A stretch of 64,000 nt of DNA from Pseudoalteromonas sp. MSK9-3. Lineage in GTDB: Bacteria; Pseudomonadota; Gammaproteobacteria; Enterobacterales; Alteromonadaceae. The notes beneath the pieces were generated by a model. It was given only the letters and a program-made list of their open reading frames with translations. It searched no databases and was not told where the DNA came from. The position numbers and the translations under genes are program-made. Of this stretch, positions 1-9,496 are shown one piece after another (within the stretch, counting starts at the first letter, position 1; every line of letters starts with the position of its first letter). The stretch covers positions 62,001 to 126,000 of the forward strand of contig NZ_MIET01000004.1 of NCBI RefSeq assembly GCF_003590335.1, read 5' to 3'.

Positions 1-2
1 AT

Positions 3-347
3 AACGCAGTAAACCGCATTGTGTTAGCACAAATACTGAAAAAATGGCAGGTGCGTTATGAGTTTGCCTTCGATGGAGAGCAAGCATTGGCACGCTTAGA
101 TCAAGCACCCGATGACCCTTATGACGTGATTTTAATGGATTGTCAAATGCCTAATATGGATGGCTATCAAGCAACACAGGCAATACGCCAACGCACAAGT
201 AACGATAAAGACACGCATATCATCGCACTTACCGCCAATGCAATGAGTGGTGAAGCCAAAAAGTGCTATGCCGCCGGAATGGATGACTACCTCGCAAAGC
301 CCATTGATATAAAAGCCTTACATAAAGCACTATGCAAAGCACTTTAA
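3..347 (+). CDS. Response-regulator receiver domain, C-terminal end of a probable hybrid sensor kinase (partial)
   Basis: The reading frame is open to the left edge of the window, so this is the 3' end of a longer gene. The in-frame GTG at 21 is internal: the residues before it read NAVNRIV, the usual DNxVNR stretch after beta-strand 1 of receiver domains in hybrid kinases. The rest is a standard CheY-like fold: phospho-acceptor Asp in VILMDCQMPNMDG, conserved Thr in IIALTANAM and conserved Lys in DDYLAKPI. The protein stops straight after helix 5, so this receiver is the last domain and no Hpt domain follows. It would accept phosphate from the kinase part, whose input cannot be seen here. 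The gene ends 9 bp from the convergent sirtuin gene. The receiver call is secure; the hybrid-kinase architecture is inferred. Confidence 0.85.
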   Translation, partial: NAVNRIVLAQILKKWQVRYEFAFDGEQALARLDQAPDDPYDVILMDCQMPNMDGYQATQAIRQRTSNDKDTHIIALTANAMSGEAKKCYAAGMDDYLAKPIDIKALHKALCKAL

Positions 348-356
348 AGCTGAATT

Positions 357-1070
357 TTATCGGTTGATATACTCAAGTGCAGTCATCTGGTGATACTGCA
401 CCTGATCGTATAAAACGTGCACTGGCTCAGGATCAACAATTTCGATGGGAATAGACCGCTGTCTTGCAATATCCAATGCAATCTGGGTAATATTCACACT
501 AAAGGACGTACCCATAAATACAATTTTACTGGCGTGACGCATTTGCTGTTCCGCCAAGCCAATTTGATATAACTCGGTGTAATATTCATCAAACAACAGC
601 ACATAAGGTTTGAACGACTGATTAAGCTCAGGACCTTGAGTGCCTATTTTAAATAAAGACAGTAGCGAGTCACCCAAATAAGTTTCATCGACTTCATGCC
701 ATGGCGCCACGTGACGCGATACATCATCTCCTTGCGTATGAAACAGGGTAATTTGATCTAACCGACCATGTATTGAAATATAACTTTCGTTGCCCGCTTT
801 ACCGTCTAGTCCATCAATATTTTGGGTAATAAGTTGTTTATCGGCCAACCATGCGTGTACTTCATTCGGTCCGTGATCTCGATACTGTGCAAATCGGTGA
901 TAATACCAAATGAGAAATTCTCGTGGGTACGTTTGATACATTGCACGAGTTGCCATTTCTTGCGGTGTATAATTTTTACTTCCTATGGTCCAAAAACCAT
1001 CGGTTCCTCGAAAGGTCGGGATCCCACTTTGGGCGCTCACACCAGCACCTGTAATGTATAAAGTCGTCAC
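357..1070 (-). CDS. Sir2-family NAD-dependent enzyme lacking the zinc-binding cysteines
   Basis: The 237-residue protein begins directly at the first Rossmann strand. Sir2 signatures are visible: GAGVSAQSGIPTFRG near residue 8 (NAD binding), TQNIDGLD near residue 82, and a catalytic-type His in SIHGR near residue 100. A late GTSFSVN segment and IEIVDPEP fit the NAD-binding core. It contains no cysteine, so the four-Cys zinc module of classical CobB-type deacylases is absent. Known sirtuins use NAD to remove acyl groups from lysine; related Sir2 domains in defence systems consume NAD. Which applies here cannot be told. The GTG start overlaps the upstream stop in a GTGA arrangement, so translation is probably coupled to the proteasome-like gene. 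It converges with the receiver gene. Confidence 0.8.
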   Translation of the reverse strand: MTTLYITGAGVSAQSGIPTFRGTDGFWTIGSKNYTPQEMATRAMYQTYPREFLIWYYHRFAQYRDHGPNEVHAWLADKQLITQNIDGLDGKAGNESYISIHGRLDQITLFHTQGDDVSRHVAPWHEVDETYLGDSLLSLFKIGTQGPELNQSFKPYVLLFDEYYTELYQIGLAEQQMRHASKIVFMGTSFSVNITQIALDIARQRSIPIEIVDPEPVHVLYDQVQYHQMTALEYINR

Positions 1071-1525
1071 ACTGATTCACGCTCCCGTTTTGATAATGCA
1101 CAGCCTTTAACATCAAATGATTGTAACGCCCCACCAGTAGACTTATCTCTCGTGCAAGCATAACTCAATGCCTCTACAGCATCCTTACCAAAATCCATTG
1201 CTGCAATAGCCCATTTAGCGCCAGAGCCGATGGCCCAGTTTTGCTCGAGAGGCTCTAAATACTTAAATCCTCTCCTAACCTCGCCAAAAAATATTTTTTT
1301 ATGCTTATCGACCATAAAAAACTCACACGTAATGGGTTTAAACTCACCATCATTCCAATGTTTTTTTAAATGATATATTTCAGCACAATTCCCCGTAGCA
1401 AACACCCGGCCTTGCTCTACATCAAAGTACTTTTTAGCATGTGACGTTACGATACAATCATGGGTTGTCGTAAAGCTGTCGGTGCAAATGATTTGACTCG
1501 GGTAATGAAATGCAATTGTTGTCAA
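1067..1525 (-). CDS. Proteasome-beta-like Ntn hydrolase (HslV/Anbu/phage-type)
   Basis: This 152-residue protein starts MTTIAF, typical of proteasome beta-type Ntn hydrolases whose N-terminal Thr becomes the nucleophile once Met is removed. The later stretch AIGSGAKWAIAAMDFGKDA followed by RDKSTGG matches the GSG...A..AMD...DxxTGG pattern of HslV and of short proteasome-like proteins often found in phages. The proposed start is TTG at 1525; it is chosen because it puts Thr at position 2, and the ribosome binding site is weak. No HslU-type ATPase is adjacent. Its stop overlaps the start of the Sir2-like gene, forming a two-gene unit. Protease or amidohydrolase activity is inferred from the family; the substrate is unknown. 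Confidence 0.65.
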   Translation of the reverse strand: MTTIAFHYPSQIICTDSFTTTHDCIVTSHAKKYFDVEQGRVFATGNCAEIYHLKKHWNDGEFKPITCEFFMVDKHKKIFFGEVRRGFKYLEPLEQNWAIGSGAKWAIAAMDFGKDAVEALSYACTRDKSTGGALQSFDVKGCALSKRERESV

Positions 1526-1666
1526 AAAGTGGTTCCGTCCTCTGTAATTACTTATTCAATCTAAAACTTTTTATTTAGCTATCATATCAATAGTATACAC
1601 CGTTTAAAGGGCACAATGGCCCTTGACTTACTGCAGTTGCAGTTTGTTTTGGTTCTCCTCGAACGG

Positions 1667-2563
1667 CTATGTCGCCGGAACATTCTTTTTACTGCCCACC
1701 CACTGCTCTCCAAAAGTAAACAGAGCTAGACTAAGTAAGATAATTGCGGCACCTGCCAATAGTGTCACCGTCAATGTTTCACCATTTAACCAACTTCCCA
1801 AAGCCACTGCAAAGGCAGGGGTTATCAAGGTTGTTAACGCAACCGTGCTCGCCGGCAATTTTTGTAAAATATGAAAGTAAGCTAAAAAGCCAAGTAATGA
1901 GCCAAAAACGCCCAAATAAACGGTTGCCAAAATAGAGCGTTCACTCCAAAGTGCAGGAGTTAGCTCTCCATTCATAACCCACCAAACGATACCAAACAAA
2001 GGTGTGACAAATACTAACGCACCAAATGTCGTTGCCATGGGGTGAACAGCGAGTTGTACACGTTTGGTCATTACGCCACTCAGGCTAAAGCAAGATACTG
2101 CCAAAAATACATATAACAATCCTAATGGCGGTACTTGAAAGGTTTGTATTTGCACTGCACAGATCAAATATAAGCCAATAAGAGACAAGCTTAAAGCAAT
2201 CAATTTAACTAACGTAAAGCGGGGTTCATTGAGTAACCTTTGAGCTAGCAAACCAGATAAAATCGGCGCAATACCAAAAATTAACGAAATGACCCCAGAC
2301 GGCACTGTTTTTGCCGCAAGGTAGCTCAATAACATCCCACCAAAAATACCTAATGCAGAGTAACTGTATAAAGTACATGCCTGACGGTGCCATGGCACAC
2401 GAATTTTACTCATTGCGATAACGAGTCCCGCTAACACTAACGCAATAGACATTCTCAAGAATACGCTTAAGGTCGCCGGCATAGTTTCACTGCTCCAGAC
2501 AATACCGAGCGGGGTCGTTGACCAAATAAAAATAACAAAAATATACGATGCCTGTATTGGCAT
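1667..2563 (-). CDS. EamA/DMT-superfamily transporter
   Basis: The protein has 298 residues with about ten hydrophobic helices arranged as two EamA repeats. The N-terminal half begins IWSTTPLGIVWSSE, and the second repeat contains SLLGFLAYFHILQKLPAST followed by a polar LNGE element, both typical of drug/metabolite exporters. It should be an inner-membrane exporter of small metabolites; the substrate cannot be read from sequence. The start is supported by AAAGGAG placed 7 bases before ATG. It stands alone, leftward, about 140 bp upstream of the Ntn hydrolase gene, and may be separately transcribed. Confidence 0.85.
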   Translation of the reverse strand: MPIQASYIFVIFIWSTTPLGIVWSSETMPATLSVFLRMSIALVLAGLVIAMSKIRVPWHRQACTLYSYSALGIFGGMLLSYLAAKTVPSGVISLIFGIAPILSGLLAQRLLNEPRFTLVKLIALSLSLIGLYLICAVQIQTFQVPPLGLLYVFLAVSCFSLSGVMTKRVQLAVHPMATTFGALVFVTPLFGIVWWVMNGELTPALWSERSILATVYLGVFGSLLGFLAYFHILQKLPASTVALTTLITPAFAVALGSWLNGETLTVTLLAGAAIILLSLALFTFGEQWVGSKKNVPAT

Positions 2564-2980
2564 TAGATAACTCCTTTAAAAAGGATGATAAAAGTGGGGG
2601 GAGAATATAGACTCACTAACCGCTTCTAACATCACGGTTAGCCAAAAACTTAACCGCAGCGCATCCACGACAACACGACAAGTGTACTTTGCCATGGTCG
2701 ATTAGAAAATGCTGTAGTTAGTAAGATCATTGTGTTTGTCAAAAATTGTACAAGGATTACATTTGTATCAAAATTGAGGACTATGTCAACGCATAATCAG
2801 ATATTATTTGCGATTAAGTTCGTTTTAGTCAGATAGACAGTATGGTAAAACTCGATAACATAGCGGATTGATTATCTATATAAAATTGGTACATCGATGA
2901 TTATTATTGCTGTTATACTTGTCATGACGCTGATAAAAACTTCACTCCTTGGGTAAGGCCCAGTGCGCGAGCACACTTTG
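2564..2980. other. Intergenic region with no gene seen
   Basis: This holds the leader of the EamA gene and the sequence beyond the transposase remnant. It is AT-rich with stops in all frames. No tRNA, clear operator or strong terminator was found. Confidence 0.5.
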
Positions 2981-3310
2981 TTAATTCCTGTTAACCAAAC
3001 AAAAGTTCAGCTCTAAAATCATCGTCAAAACTTGCGGCAACGAGTTTACTTCGAATCGACCCTTTGCTTTTTTGTGCTGCTTAACCATGTTGCGAACAAC
3101 TCGCCTAAATAGCGCCATATGCTGGGCGCCCAGTGCCTCATGAATTTGGCAACTGCCTTCTTTGAACACCACATACAGTATCCAATGCTGTTGATTTTCT
3201 ATCAACCAGTGTTGGCGAATTGCTTTTGATATGAGCGTGTTATCTCTTGATGAACTCAGGTAATAATGTGTATCAATACTGGCCTTTAGCCCCTTAGTTC
3301 GAGGTGAGAA
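2981..3310 (-). pseudogene. ISAs1-family transposase remnant (C-terminal part)
   Basis: A leftward open frame reads through IDTHYYLSSSRDN, then IRQHWLIENQQHWILYVVF, then ALGAQHMALFRRVVRNMVKQ. This matches the conserved C-terminal block of ISAs1-family transposases (YYISS...IR.HW.IEN.LHW.LDVVF...GAQNMA.LRR...NL.KQ). The family normally exceeds 350 residues; only about 110 remain and no start is present. No terminal inverted repeats could be identified. It is a decayed insertion sequence and marks past mobile activity upstream of the unknown secreted and membrane pair. Confidence 0.7.
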
Positions 3311-3491
3311 AATAAAGATATTGCGATAGATAAATAGGAAAACTGATGCTATTAGATCATAGATTTGCCTTGTTTACAAAGTGTGATCCCGCCCGGCTTG
3401 CAATAGTGAATGTACAATTATGTGCCTATCCCATATTACTCTTTCACTTCGGATTTGAATGTTCAACTAGTTAGAGCTAAATATTTTTAAT

Positions 3492-3512
3492 GGGGTCAAT
3501 GACTCTGACCCC
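3492..3512. repeat. Short perfect hairpin, REP/IS-end-like
   Basis: GGGGTCA and TGACCCC form a perfect 7-bp stem around ATGACTC. Hairpins of this kind commonly occur as REP-like elements or near IS ends. It lies between the transposase remnant and the membrane protein gene and could also act as a terminator for the latter. Confidence 0.45.
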
Positions 3513-3561
3513 TTTGAATACTATCGTTCAGTGTAAAACCTGACTCTAACAACCTACTGAC

Positions 3562-3930
3562 TCATTCCTTTTGATATTTTTTACTGAAGAATAACAAAAT
3601 CCATAACAGAGAGGCTGTTATTATCCAATTAAGATAATACATATTTGTACCTTCAAATACATTCAATAAGCCTAGTAGCGAGGTAAATGTAACTCCCAAT
3701 GAAAAAAATAAAAACATGTTAATAACAGACTCAACATCCATTGCTTTTACTTTATTTACTTTAAATACGCCCCAAAACACTATAAAGCAAATAATACCTC
3801 CAAAGGGTAAAGGTAGCTCTAAACTAATAAAATAGGAGCTAGGTATACAAATATAAAAAAACGTTTTTTTGAAATCCTCATTAAAAGCAAAAGAAATTAA
3901 AAATATTAACGCTATATATAAAATTATCAT
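3562..3930 (-). CDS. Small membrane protein, unknown function
   Basis: The 122-residue protein is almost entirely hydrophobic, with about four predicted helices: residues 1-15, 25-55, 68-90 and 98-115. A charged loop (KVNKVKAMD) lies in the middle and the tail is positive (FSKKYQKE). No family was recognised. It lies 59 bp downstream of, and in the same direction as, the unknown secreted protein at 3990-4931, so the two are probably co-transcribed. Its AT-rich composition resembles that neighbour and is lower in GC than the surrounding housekeeping genes. An immunity-type role is possible but only from context. Confidence 0.6.
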   Translation of the reverse strand: MIILYIALIFLISFAFNEDFKKTFFYICIPSSYFISLELPLPFGGIICFIVFWGVFKVNKVKAMDVESVINMFLFFSLGVTFTSLLGLLNVFEGTNMYYLNWIITASLLWILLFFSKKYQKE

Positions 3931-3989
3931 TACTTAAAACATCATTAAAAAGCTCTTAAGTATTTAGCTTGAGCCAAAGTTACAAAAAG

Positions 3990-4931
3990 TTACGCGCGTA
4001 CAGGCCAGCATATGGTATCAGAAACCCAACCCGCTCCACTACCAGTGCTTACTGATCTACAAGAAATTGACACACGGCTTCCGCTTTCATTGGAGCCGAA
4101 GTTATAATTGCTTCCCCCACCTGACGAACCACCAGCAGCATTAGAACTCGAGCCAACAATTCTTAATAATCCATTCTTTTTGTCGTTTGGCAGCTTTAAA
4201 AGCGCGTTTTGGAAACCTTTAGTAGACAGCTCAGATAAAAACTCTCCATTCCTGTATAATCCCATTTGACCGTTCAAAAAAACCATTTTATCACCAATTC
4301 TTTTATTTTCTGTATAAAATGGTATGTCATTATTGAATACAGCGCTTAAAGATGCTCCTGTTAATGACGCTAATGCTTGAGCAACAAACCCGCTCTCGCC
4401 AGCGACTTTAATCCCTACCTTTAAAGAAACAGTACCAAAGAAGGTCCAGGTGAGAGTGTTCATTACATAAGAGCGTGCTTGCTTTTGGCTATCAAGGTAC
4501 TTTTGAGTCACGTTTTGCACTACTGGCATTGTCTCGAGGGCTTCCTTTAAATAATGCTCATACTCATCAAACAACAACTCCCCACCAATTTCTTGGGTGG
4601 ATTCAAGGCTTTGAAAGCTGGAAAGTTCAGGTGTCAATGAAGAAGAGTTACTAAATAACCCTGTTCCGTGAAGTAAGATTAATATTTCTCCTACGGTATA
4701 AGCTACCGTATTTCCATCGCTACTGACAAAAGTAAATTTGTATGAAGGGTCGATGTTAAGTTTCTTTAATGAGGGAGCAATCAAACCTAATGTTTTAATT
4801 GGCTCACAAACTGAATCACAGTTTAAAACTATTTCTAAATGCTGTAAGTCAAAGCCTTCGGTTTGTTCCGCTTTAGAACTTGGAGAAAAGGAGCAAGCTA
4901 ACAAGGCTAAAGACAATAAAGTTTTTTTCAT
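3990..4931 (-). CDS. Secreted protein of unknown function with Gly/Ser-rich C-terminus
   Basis: The frame could begin at 5000, but the ATG at 4931 starts a clean signal peptide (MKKTLLSLALLACSFSPSSKA), so it is preferred; this gives 313 residues. The mature N-terminus has a close Cys pair (NCDSVCEP). A hydrophobic, glycine-rich central stretch around residues 160-195 (including GESGFVAQALASLTGASL) could be a membrane-inserting helix pair. The C-terminus is Gly/Ser/Asn-rich, followed by a short region with two more cysteines. No domain was recognised. It is followed by a small membrane protein in the same direction. A pore-forming or toxin-like role is speculation from the layout. Confidence 0.6.
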   Translation of the reverse strand: MKKTLLSLALLACSFSPSSKAEQTEGFDLQHLEIVLNCDSVCEPIKTLGLIAPSLKKLNIDPSYKFTFVSSDGNTVAYTVGEILILLHGTGLFSNSSSLTPELSSFQSLESTQEIGGELLFDEYEHYLKEALETMPVVQNVTQKYLDSQKQARSYVMNTLTWTFFGTVSLKVGIKVAGESGFVAQALASLTGASLSAVFNNDIPFYTENKRIGDKMVFLNGQMGLYRNGEFLSELSTKGFQNALLKLPNDKKNGLLRIVGSSSNAAGGSSGGGSNYNFGSNESGSRVSISCRSVSTGSGAGWVSDTICWPVRA

Positions 4932-5343
4932 TTGATTAAATTTCTCAATATCTGGATAAAAACCCAAAATAGGTACCAAATGACACGTTAAAAATAACAT
5001 TCGTTCAATATGGGTTTACAATTTATTTAGAATATTAAAAGACTTATATGGATACTCCCAGTATGTCAAACTGGGATAAATCTCGCGGTGTAGAATAAAC
5101 CACCTAGTTTTTCCAGTGTGTCACTGCCACTATGTGACGTTTGACCCATATGCAATTAAACGTTTCTCTGATATATATCCGAGCTTAACTGTTAAATTCG
5201 GGATAATGCTCTTTGCTATTCGCCTTATTGTTAACAAAAATCTCGTAAAATCAACCTAACCTATCGGTTAACGCGCATAAAATTAGACAAATAGTCCACT
5301 GTCATCAACAATTGAGTGTGACTTACCTTTGAAGTGTGACGTT
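4932..5343. other. Intergenic region between divergent genes
   Basis: About 410 bp separates the leftward secreted-protein gene from the rightward chemoreceptor. It holds a short inverted repeat at 5056-5076 (TCCCAGT/ACTGGGA) and a GTCAC/GTGAC pair near 5120-5140. Promoters for both genes are expected here; none matches consensus well enough to call. Confidence 0.4.
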
Positions 5344-6969
5344 ATGAATATCAGATATAAAGTGACTCTCCCTGTTGTATGTGCGATGACTCTGATCCTC
5401 ACTTGCAGTATTTTTAGCATTGTTCGTCTAGAACTACTTATCCATCAATATCAAGAGTTATTCCAACAAGATATTCACCGCTTAAATCATATCGCAAGCT
5501 TAGAGTCCGAATTTAAAAGCCAAGTTCAAGCATGGAAAAATGTGTTGATCCGTAACGAAGAGAAATATTGGCAACAATTTGAGACTCACCACTCTACCAT
5601 ACAAAAAAATATCAAAAATAGCCTAAACCAATTAACACAGGTAGACGCTGAGTATATTTCACTTCTAACCCAAGTCAAAAATAAACATAACACACTGTTA
5701 CCTAAGTACTTAACGGCCTATCAAGCTTTTAACGCAACACAAAGCATTGTAAACACCGATAAAATGGTCCGTGGTATCGACCGAGATATGGCGAACTTCT
5801 TAAAAGAAACACGAATTGATGTGCAAACAGCCTCCAACCAACATTTAGCAGCTATTAATGCCCAGCAAACTCTCGTGATGACCGTCTATCCAATTATTGC
5901 ACTTATTATTTCATTGGTAGTCATCGTCGTCATGTTACAGCTCTTAAAAAGAACCATCATCTTGCCACTGCGGGCACTGATAGCAAATACCGTACTCATC
6001 GCACAAGGAAAGTATGATTTACCCATGAGCTACCCGTATCAAGATGAACTCGGTGATTTATCGAATGCCATTGTCGATATTAAAACACATATTGTCGAAG
6101 CTGTTTCGAATATAACGGTGGTCAAAGGAGAAGTTGAAGAGGCATTTGGCGAAATAGATAACGTCAGTGAACAAATAACGCAAGGCTCTAATGACCAAGA
6201 GCGATGCAGTGCAGACATGGAAAAAACCATCGCAGGTCTCGCTGATATTGCTGAGCAGTTACAACAGCACAGCCAAATGGCACTCAACTCAACTAACACA
6301 GTGACGAATCAGGCAACACAGTGCACAGACATCGTTGATAACTCTGCAAACAGTATGAAAATACTGGTTACTGAGGTTGAAAAAACCTCTGCTGTTATAC
6401 AAGACTTAGAACAACAAGCAGGCAGTGTCAGTTCTGTTTTAGATGTCATAAGTAGTATTGCAGAACAAACCAACCTTCTAGCACTTAACGCAGCAATTGA
6501 AGCCGCTCGAGCAGGTGAAGCTGGTCGTGGGTTCGCCGTCGTTGCTGATGAAGTACGTAGTTTGGCATCAAAAACCCAACAATCGACTTTGAGTATCACC
6601 TCAGTTATTAATAATTTACAAAGTGCAGCGCAAAATGCGGTTAGCGCGATGCAAGAAGAAATCTCTATCACAACAAAAAATGCAGAGCAGACAACATTAG
6701 CCCAACAATCTTTGAAAGAAATAATGCAAGAGATGGTGCAAATGACACAGTTAAATAATCAAGTGGCACATGCTGCAGAACAGCAATCAAACATTACAGA
6801 ATCATTGCAACAAACCTTACTTCAACTTCAATCAATATCAAATAATTACAAAGCGTTAGCACAGAGTGACAAAGTAAGTAAAACCGTTGCAAATGCCAAT
6901 CATGATCTTAACGTGATGGTTGAAAAGTTACGAGGCAACCTGTCCCATCAAGAAGTGGAGCTCTTTTAA
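5344..6969 (+). CDS. Methyl-accepting chemotaxis protein with periplasmic sensor domain
   Basis: The ATG at 5344 is preferred over an in-frame TTG at 5329 because it puts Met at the start of the first membrane helix; this gives 541 residues. Order: TM1 (about 8-28), a largely helical periplasmic domain (30-175), TM2 (178-200), HAMP (200-253), then a cytoplasmic coiled-coil signalling domain. The hairpin tip is canonical ([19 protein letters not shown], near residue 374) and would contact CheA and CheW. The ligand is unknown. There is no CheB/CheR-binding pentapeptide at the C-terminus. It is monocistronic. Confidence 0.93.
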   Translation: MNIRYKVTLPVVCAMTLILTCSIFSIVRLELLIHQYQELFQQDIHRLNHIASLESEFKSQVQAWKNVLIRNEEKYWQQFETHHSTIQKNIKNSLNQLTQVDAEYISLLTQVKNKHNTLLPKYLTAYQAFNATQSIVNTDKMVRGIDRDMANFLKETRIDVQTASNQHLAAINAQQTLVMTVYPIIALIISLVVIVVMLQLLKRTIILPLRALIANTVLIAQGKYDLPMSYPYQDELGDLSNAIVDIKTHIVEAVSNITVVKGEVEEAFGEIDNVSEQITQGSNDQERCSADMEKTIAGLADIAEQLQQHSQMALNSTNTVTNQATQCTDIVDNSANSMKILVTEVEKTSAVIQDLEQQAGSVSSVLDVISSIAEQTNLLALNAAIEAARAGEAGRGFAVVADEVRSLASKTQQSTLSITSVINNLQSAAQNAVSAMQEEISITTKNAEQTTLAQQSLKEIMQEMVQMTQLNNQVAHAAEQQSNITESLQQTLLQLQSISNNYKALAQSDKVSKTVANANHDLNVMVEKLRGNLSHQEVELF

Positions 6970-7068
6970 AAGGCTGTACATTAAACTGAGTTAATTCAAT
7001 ATCGCACTGATCGTTCATAAATAATACAGCGTACTTTCATTTAGTTCTTAACTTGAAGGAATGGAACA

Positions 7069-9255
7069 TTGAAAGCACTAACACACACCCTATCAGCAGC
7101 TTTTGCTGCTATTTTACTCGTTGCTTGTAACAGCGATGATGATCACAACGCAGTTACACCAACCGTCCAACCAACAGCAACAACGATTGTTGAGGTTGCA
7201 AAAAGCGCGGGGAACTTCACAACGCTAATCGCAACACTTGAAGCAACTGGGCTTGATAGCACTTTGGCCAATGAGAACGAAAAATATACCGTTTTTGCAC
7301 CAACTGATGCCGCATTTGAAGCTCTCGGCCAAGAAACAATTGATGCATTGTTGGCAGATACAAACACGCTCAGCAGTATACTAACTTATCATGTTGTCGC
7401 TGGCGAAGTTGCAGCGCAAGCCGCAGTTAACTTAGCAGGAAGCCTTGTCCCGACCGTTAATGGAGAAAATATCGCCTTATCATTAGACTCGGATACCTTA
7501 CTCGTTAACAAAGCGTCAGTAACAACCACAGATATCCAAGCCAGTAATGGAGTAATTCACGTCATCGATGCCGTATTGCAGCCCATAAATAGTACGGACG
7601 AAGCAACCGGCAATATAGTCGAGACGGCTGACGATGCTGGGGTATTCACCACACTCTTATCAGCTTTGAAAGTTACAGGGTTAGACACCGTATTAAGCAA
7701 CGGTGAAAACAAGTACACCGTATTCGCACCAACAGATGCTGCATTCTTAGCTCTGGGGCAAAAAACAATTAATACGTTGCTAGCGAACCCTGAGACGTTA
7801 AAGAAAATACTGCAACAACATGTCATCACGGCGCAAGTAGATTCGGTAACCGCGATGTCACTTAATGGCAAAACTGCAACCACCGCACTAGGCAATGAAT
7901 TAAACATCACAATTAATCCAGCAACAGACACTCTTTTATTTGCTGGCGTTCCTGTATCGACGACTGATATTATGACAACCAACGGCGTGATCCACATTAT
8001 TGACGCTGTAATAACTGCAGATGTCGCATTACCTGAAAGCTATGGTACTTTAGCTGACGTTGCCACCGAAGCGGGTAGCTTCACTACTTTATTGAGTGTG
8101 CTAAGTGCGACAGGCCTCGATGCACTCGTTGCAGATCCAACGAAAACATTTACCGTGTTCGCCCCAACAGACGATGCATTTGCTGCACTTGGCCAAGAAA
8201 CACTCACCGCTTTACTAAATGACACCGAGCAATTAAAAAATATACTACTCTATCATCTTATTGCAGACAGTACCGTGTTACAAGATGCCGCTGTTGCGGT
8301 AGCCAATAGCAACAATCAGATGATAAATATGGCCAATGAGAGCCAAGCGACTCTGTCGTATTCTGATATGGTGTTGTTTATAAATACCTCTGCTGTTACC
8401 ACCGCAAACGTTAACGCTGACAACGGCGTAATACATGTGGTCAATTCAGTCATGATCCCGCCAAAAAGTATGGGAGAGCCAACCAAGACAATAGCGCAAA
8501 CCGCAATAGATACACCCGAACTGTCAACGCTTGTGAGTGCTCTACAAGCAGCTAACCTCGTCGATACATTTAACGATACGACTAAGTCATACACGGTGTT
8601 TGCACCTACAAATACCGCCTTTAAAAAGCTACCAGCTGACACTTTAACCGCGCTACTTGCAGACTCAAGTGCGCTCACCAACATACTCACTCAACACGCG
8701 ATTGAAGGAGCCATAAACAGCCAGTCTGCTTATGCCAATAATGCAAAAAAAGTGACGACGCTTGCCAACAGCAAATTGAGTGTGTCTATCTATAACTTTG
8801 GCTCAACGTCTAACACAGCAAACGACAGCATAGCCTACAGCGGCGCACAACAAGGGTTAGTGACGGGTAATGGTGCAGACAAGAAAGGCATGACTGTTTA
8901 TGTCTTTGATAACGATCTCGAGCAAACTAGCAGTACCTGTAACGATGCATGCAAAGACACCTGGCCACCGGTACTAGGTACTGAGCAAAGTATTCAAAAC
9001 ATCCAAGGCTTGTCACTGATCACCCGAGATGATGCAACAACACAAGTTGCTTATCTTGGCCGCCCACTTTATCACTACATCAATGACAAGCAGATGGGTG
9101 ATAAAAATGGCAATGGTATCAATAATATATGGTGGACGGTCAATTTACCCACGACATCACTACAAATTGCAGGCAGTAATGTCATTATTAAAGACATATA
9201 CACTTCCAATGGCATAGTCCACTTAATCGATACCGTGATCACTCAAGCAAAATAA
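7069..9255 (+). CDS. Fasciclin (FAS1) repeat lipoprotein with a domain nested in the fourth repeat
   Basis: This 728-residue protein has a lipoprotein signal (lipobox LVAC, Cys20). Four FAS1 domains follow, each with a YTVFAPT/FTVFAPT core and ending in NGVIHVID or similar: about 40-171, 178-315, 322-460 and 474-728. The fourth is split. Between its first half and its last strands (SNGIVHLIDTVI) sits about 100 residues (590-691) resembling the PF03640 secreted lipoprotein repeat: MTVYVFDND, CNDACKDTWPPV, YLGRPLYHYIND and WWTV. FAS1 proteins act in adhesion and matrix contacts. The start is TTG with GAAGGA upstream; the nearby ATG at 7061 hits a stop at once. It is probably anchored in the outer membrane. 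Confidence 0.9.
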   Translation: MKALTHTLSAAFAAILLVACNSDDDHNAVTPTVQPTATTIVEVAKSAGNFTTLIATLEATGLDSTLANENEKYTVFAPTDAAFEALGQETIDALLADTNTLSSILTYHVVAGEVAAQAAVNLAGSLVPTVNGENIALSLDSDTLLVNKASVTTTDIQASNGVIHVIDAVLQPINSTDEATGNIVETADDAGVFTTLLSALKVTGLDTVLSNGENKYTVFAPTDAAFLALGQKTINTLLANPETLKKILQQHVITAQVDSVTAMSLNGKTATTALGNELNITINPATDTLLFAGVPVSTTDIMTTNGVIHIIDAVITADVALPESYGTLADVATEAGSFTTLLSVLSATGLDALVADPTKTFTVFAPTDDAFAALGQETLTALLNDTEQLKNILLYHLIADSTVLQDAAVAVANSNNQMINMANESQATLSYSDMVLFINTSAVTTANVNADNGVIHVVNSVMIPPKSMGEPTKTIAQTAIDTPELSTLVSALQAANLVDTFNDTTKSYTVFAPTNTAFKKLPADTLTALLADSSALTNILTQHAIEGAINSQSAYANNAKKVTTLANSKLSVSIYNFGSTSNTANDSIAYSGAQQGLVTGNGADKKGMTVYVFDNDLEQTSSTCNDACKDTWPPVLGTEQSIQNIQGLSLITRDDATTQVAYLGRPLYHYINDKQMGDKNGNGINNIWWTVNLPTTSLQIAGSNVIIKDIYTSNGIVHLIDTVITQAK

Positions 9256-9277
9256 AGTATTTCCATCAGACGTTTCT

Positions 9278-9306
9278 GCGCCCAAATATGTGGGCGCCTT
9301 TCTTTT
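9278..9306 (+). terminator. Rho-independent terminator after the fasciclin gene
   Basis: GCGCCCA and TGGGCGC form a perfect 7-bp stem around AATATG, followed by CTTTCTTTT. It lies 23 bp after the fasciclin stop codon. Confidence 0.85.
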
Positions 9307-9496
9307 AGCGACTTATCTATACGAAATCGAGGTAAAGTACGTTTTTACAAAACATTCCTAATGAATCTGCGCATGAAATACGTAGGGTGCTTACAAACAC
9401 TTACAGTCTCCCACATCCACTCACAGAGTTGCAACAGACACTAACACGCCCCTTGCTTAAGATAGCCCTTAAAACACATACTCAGGAATGAATACT

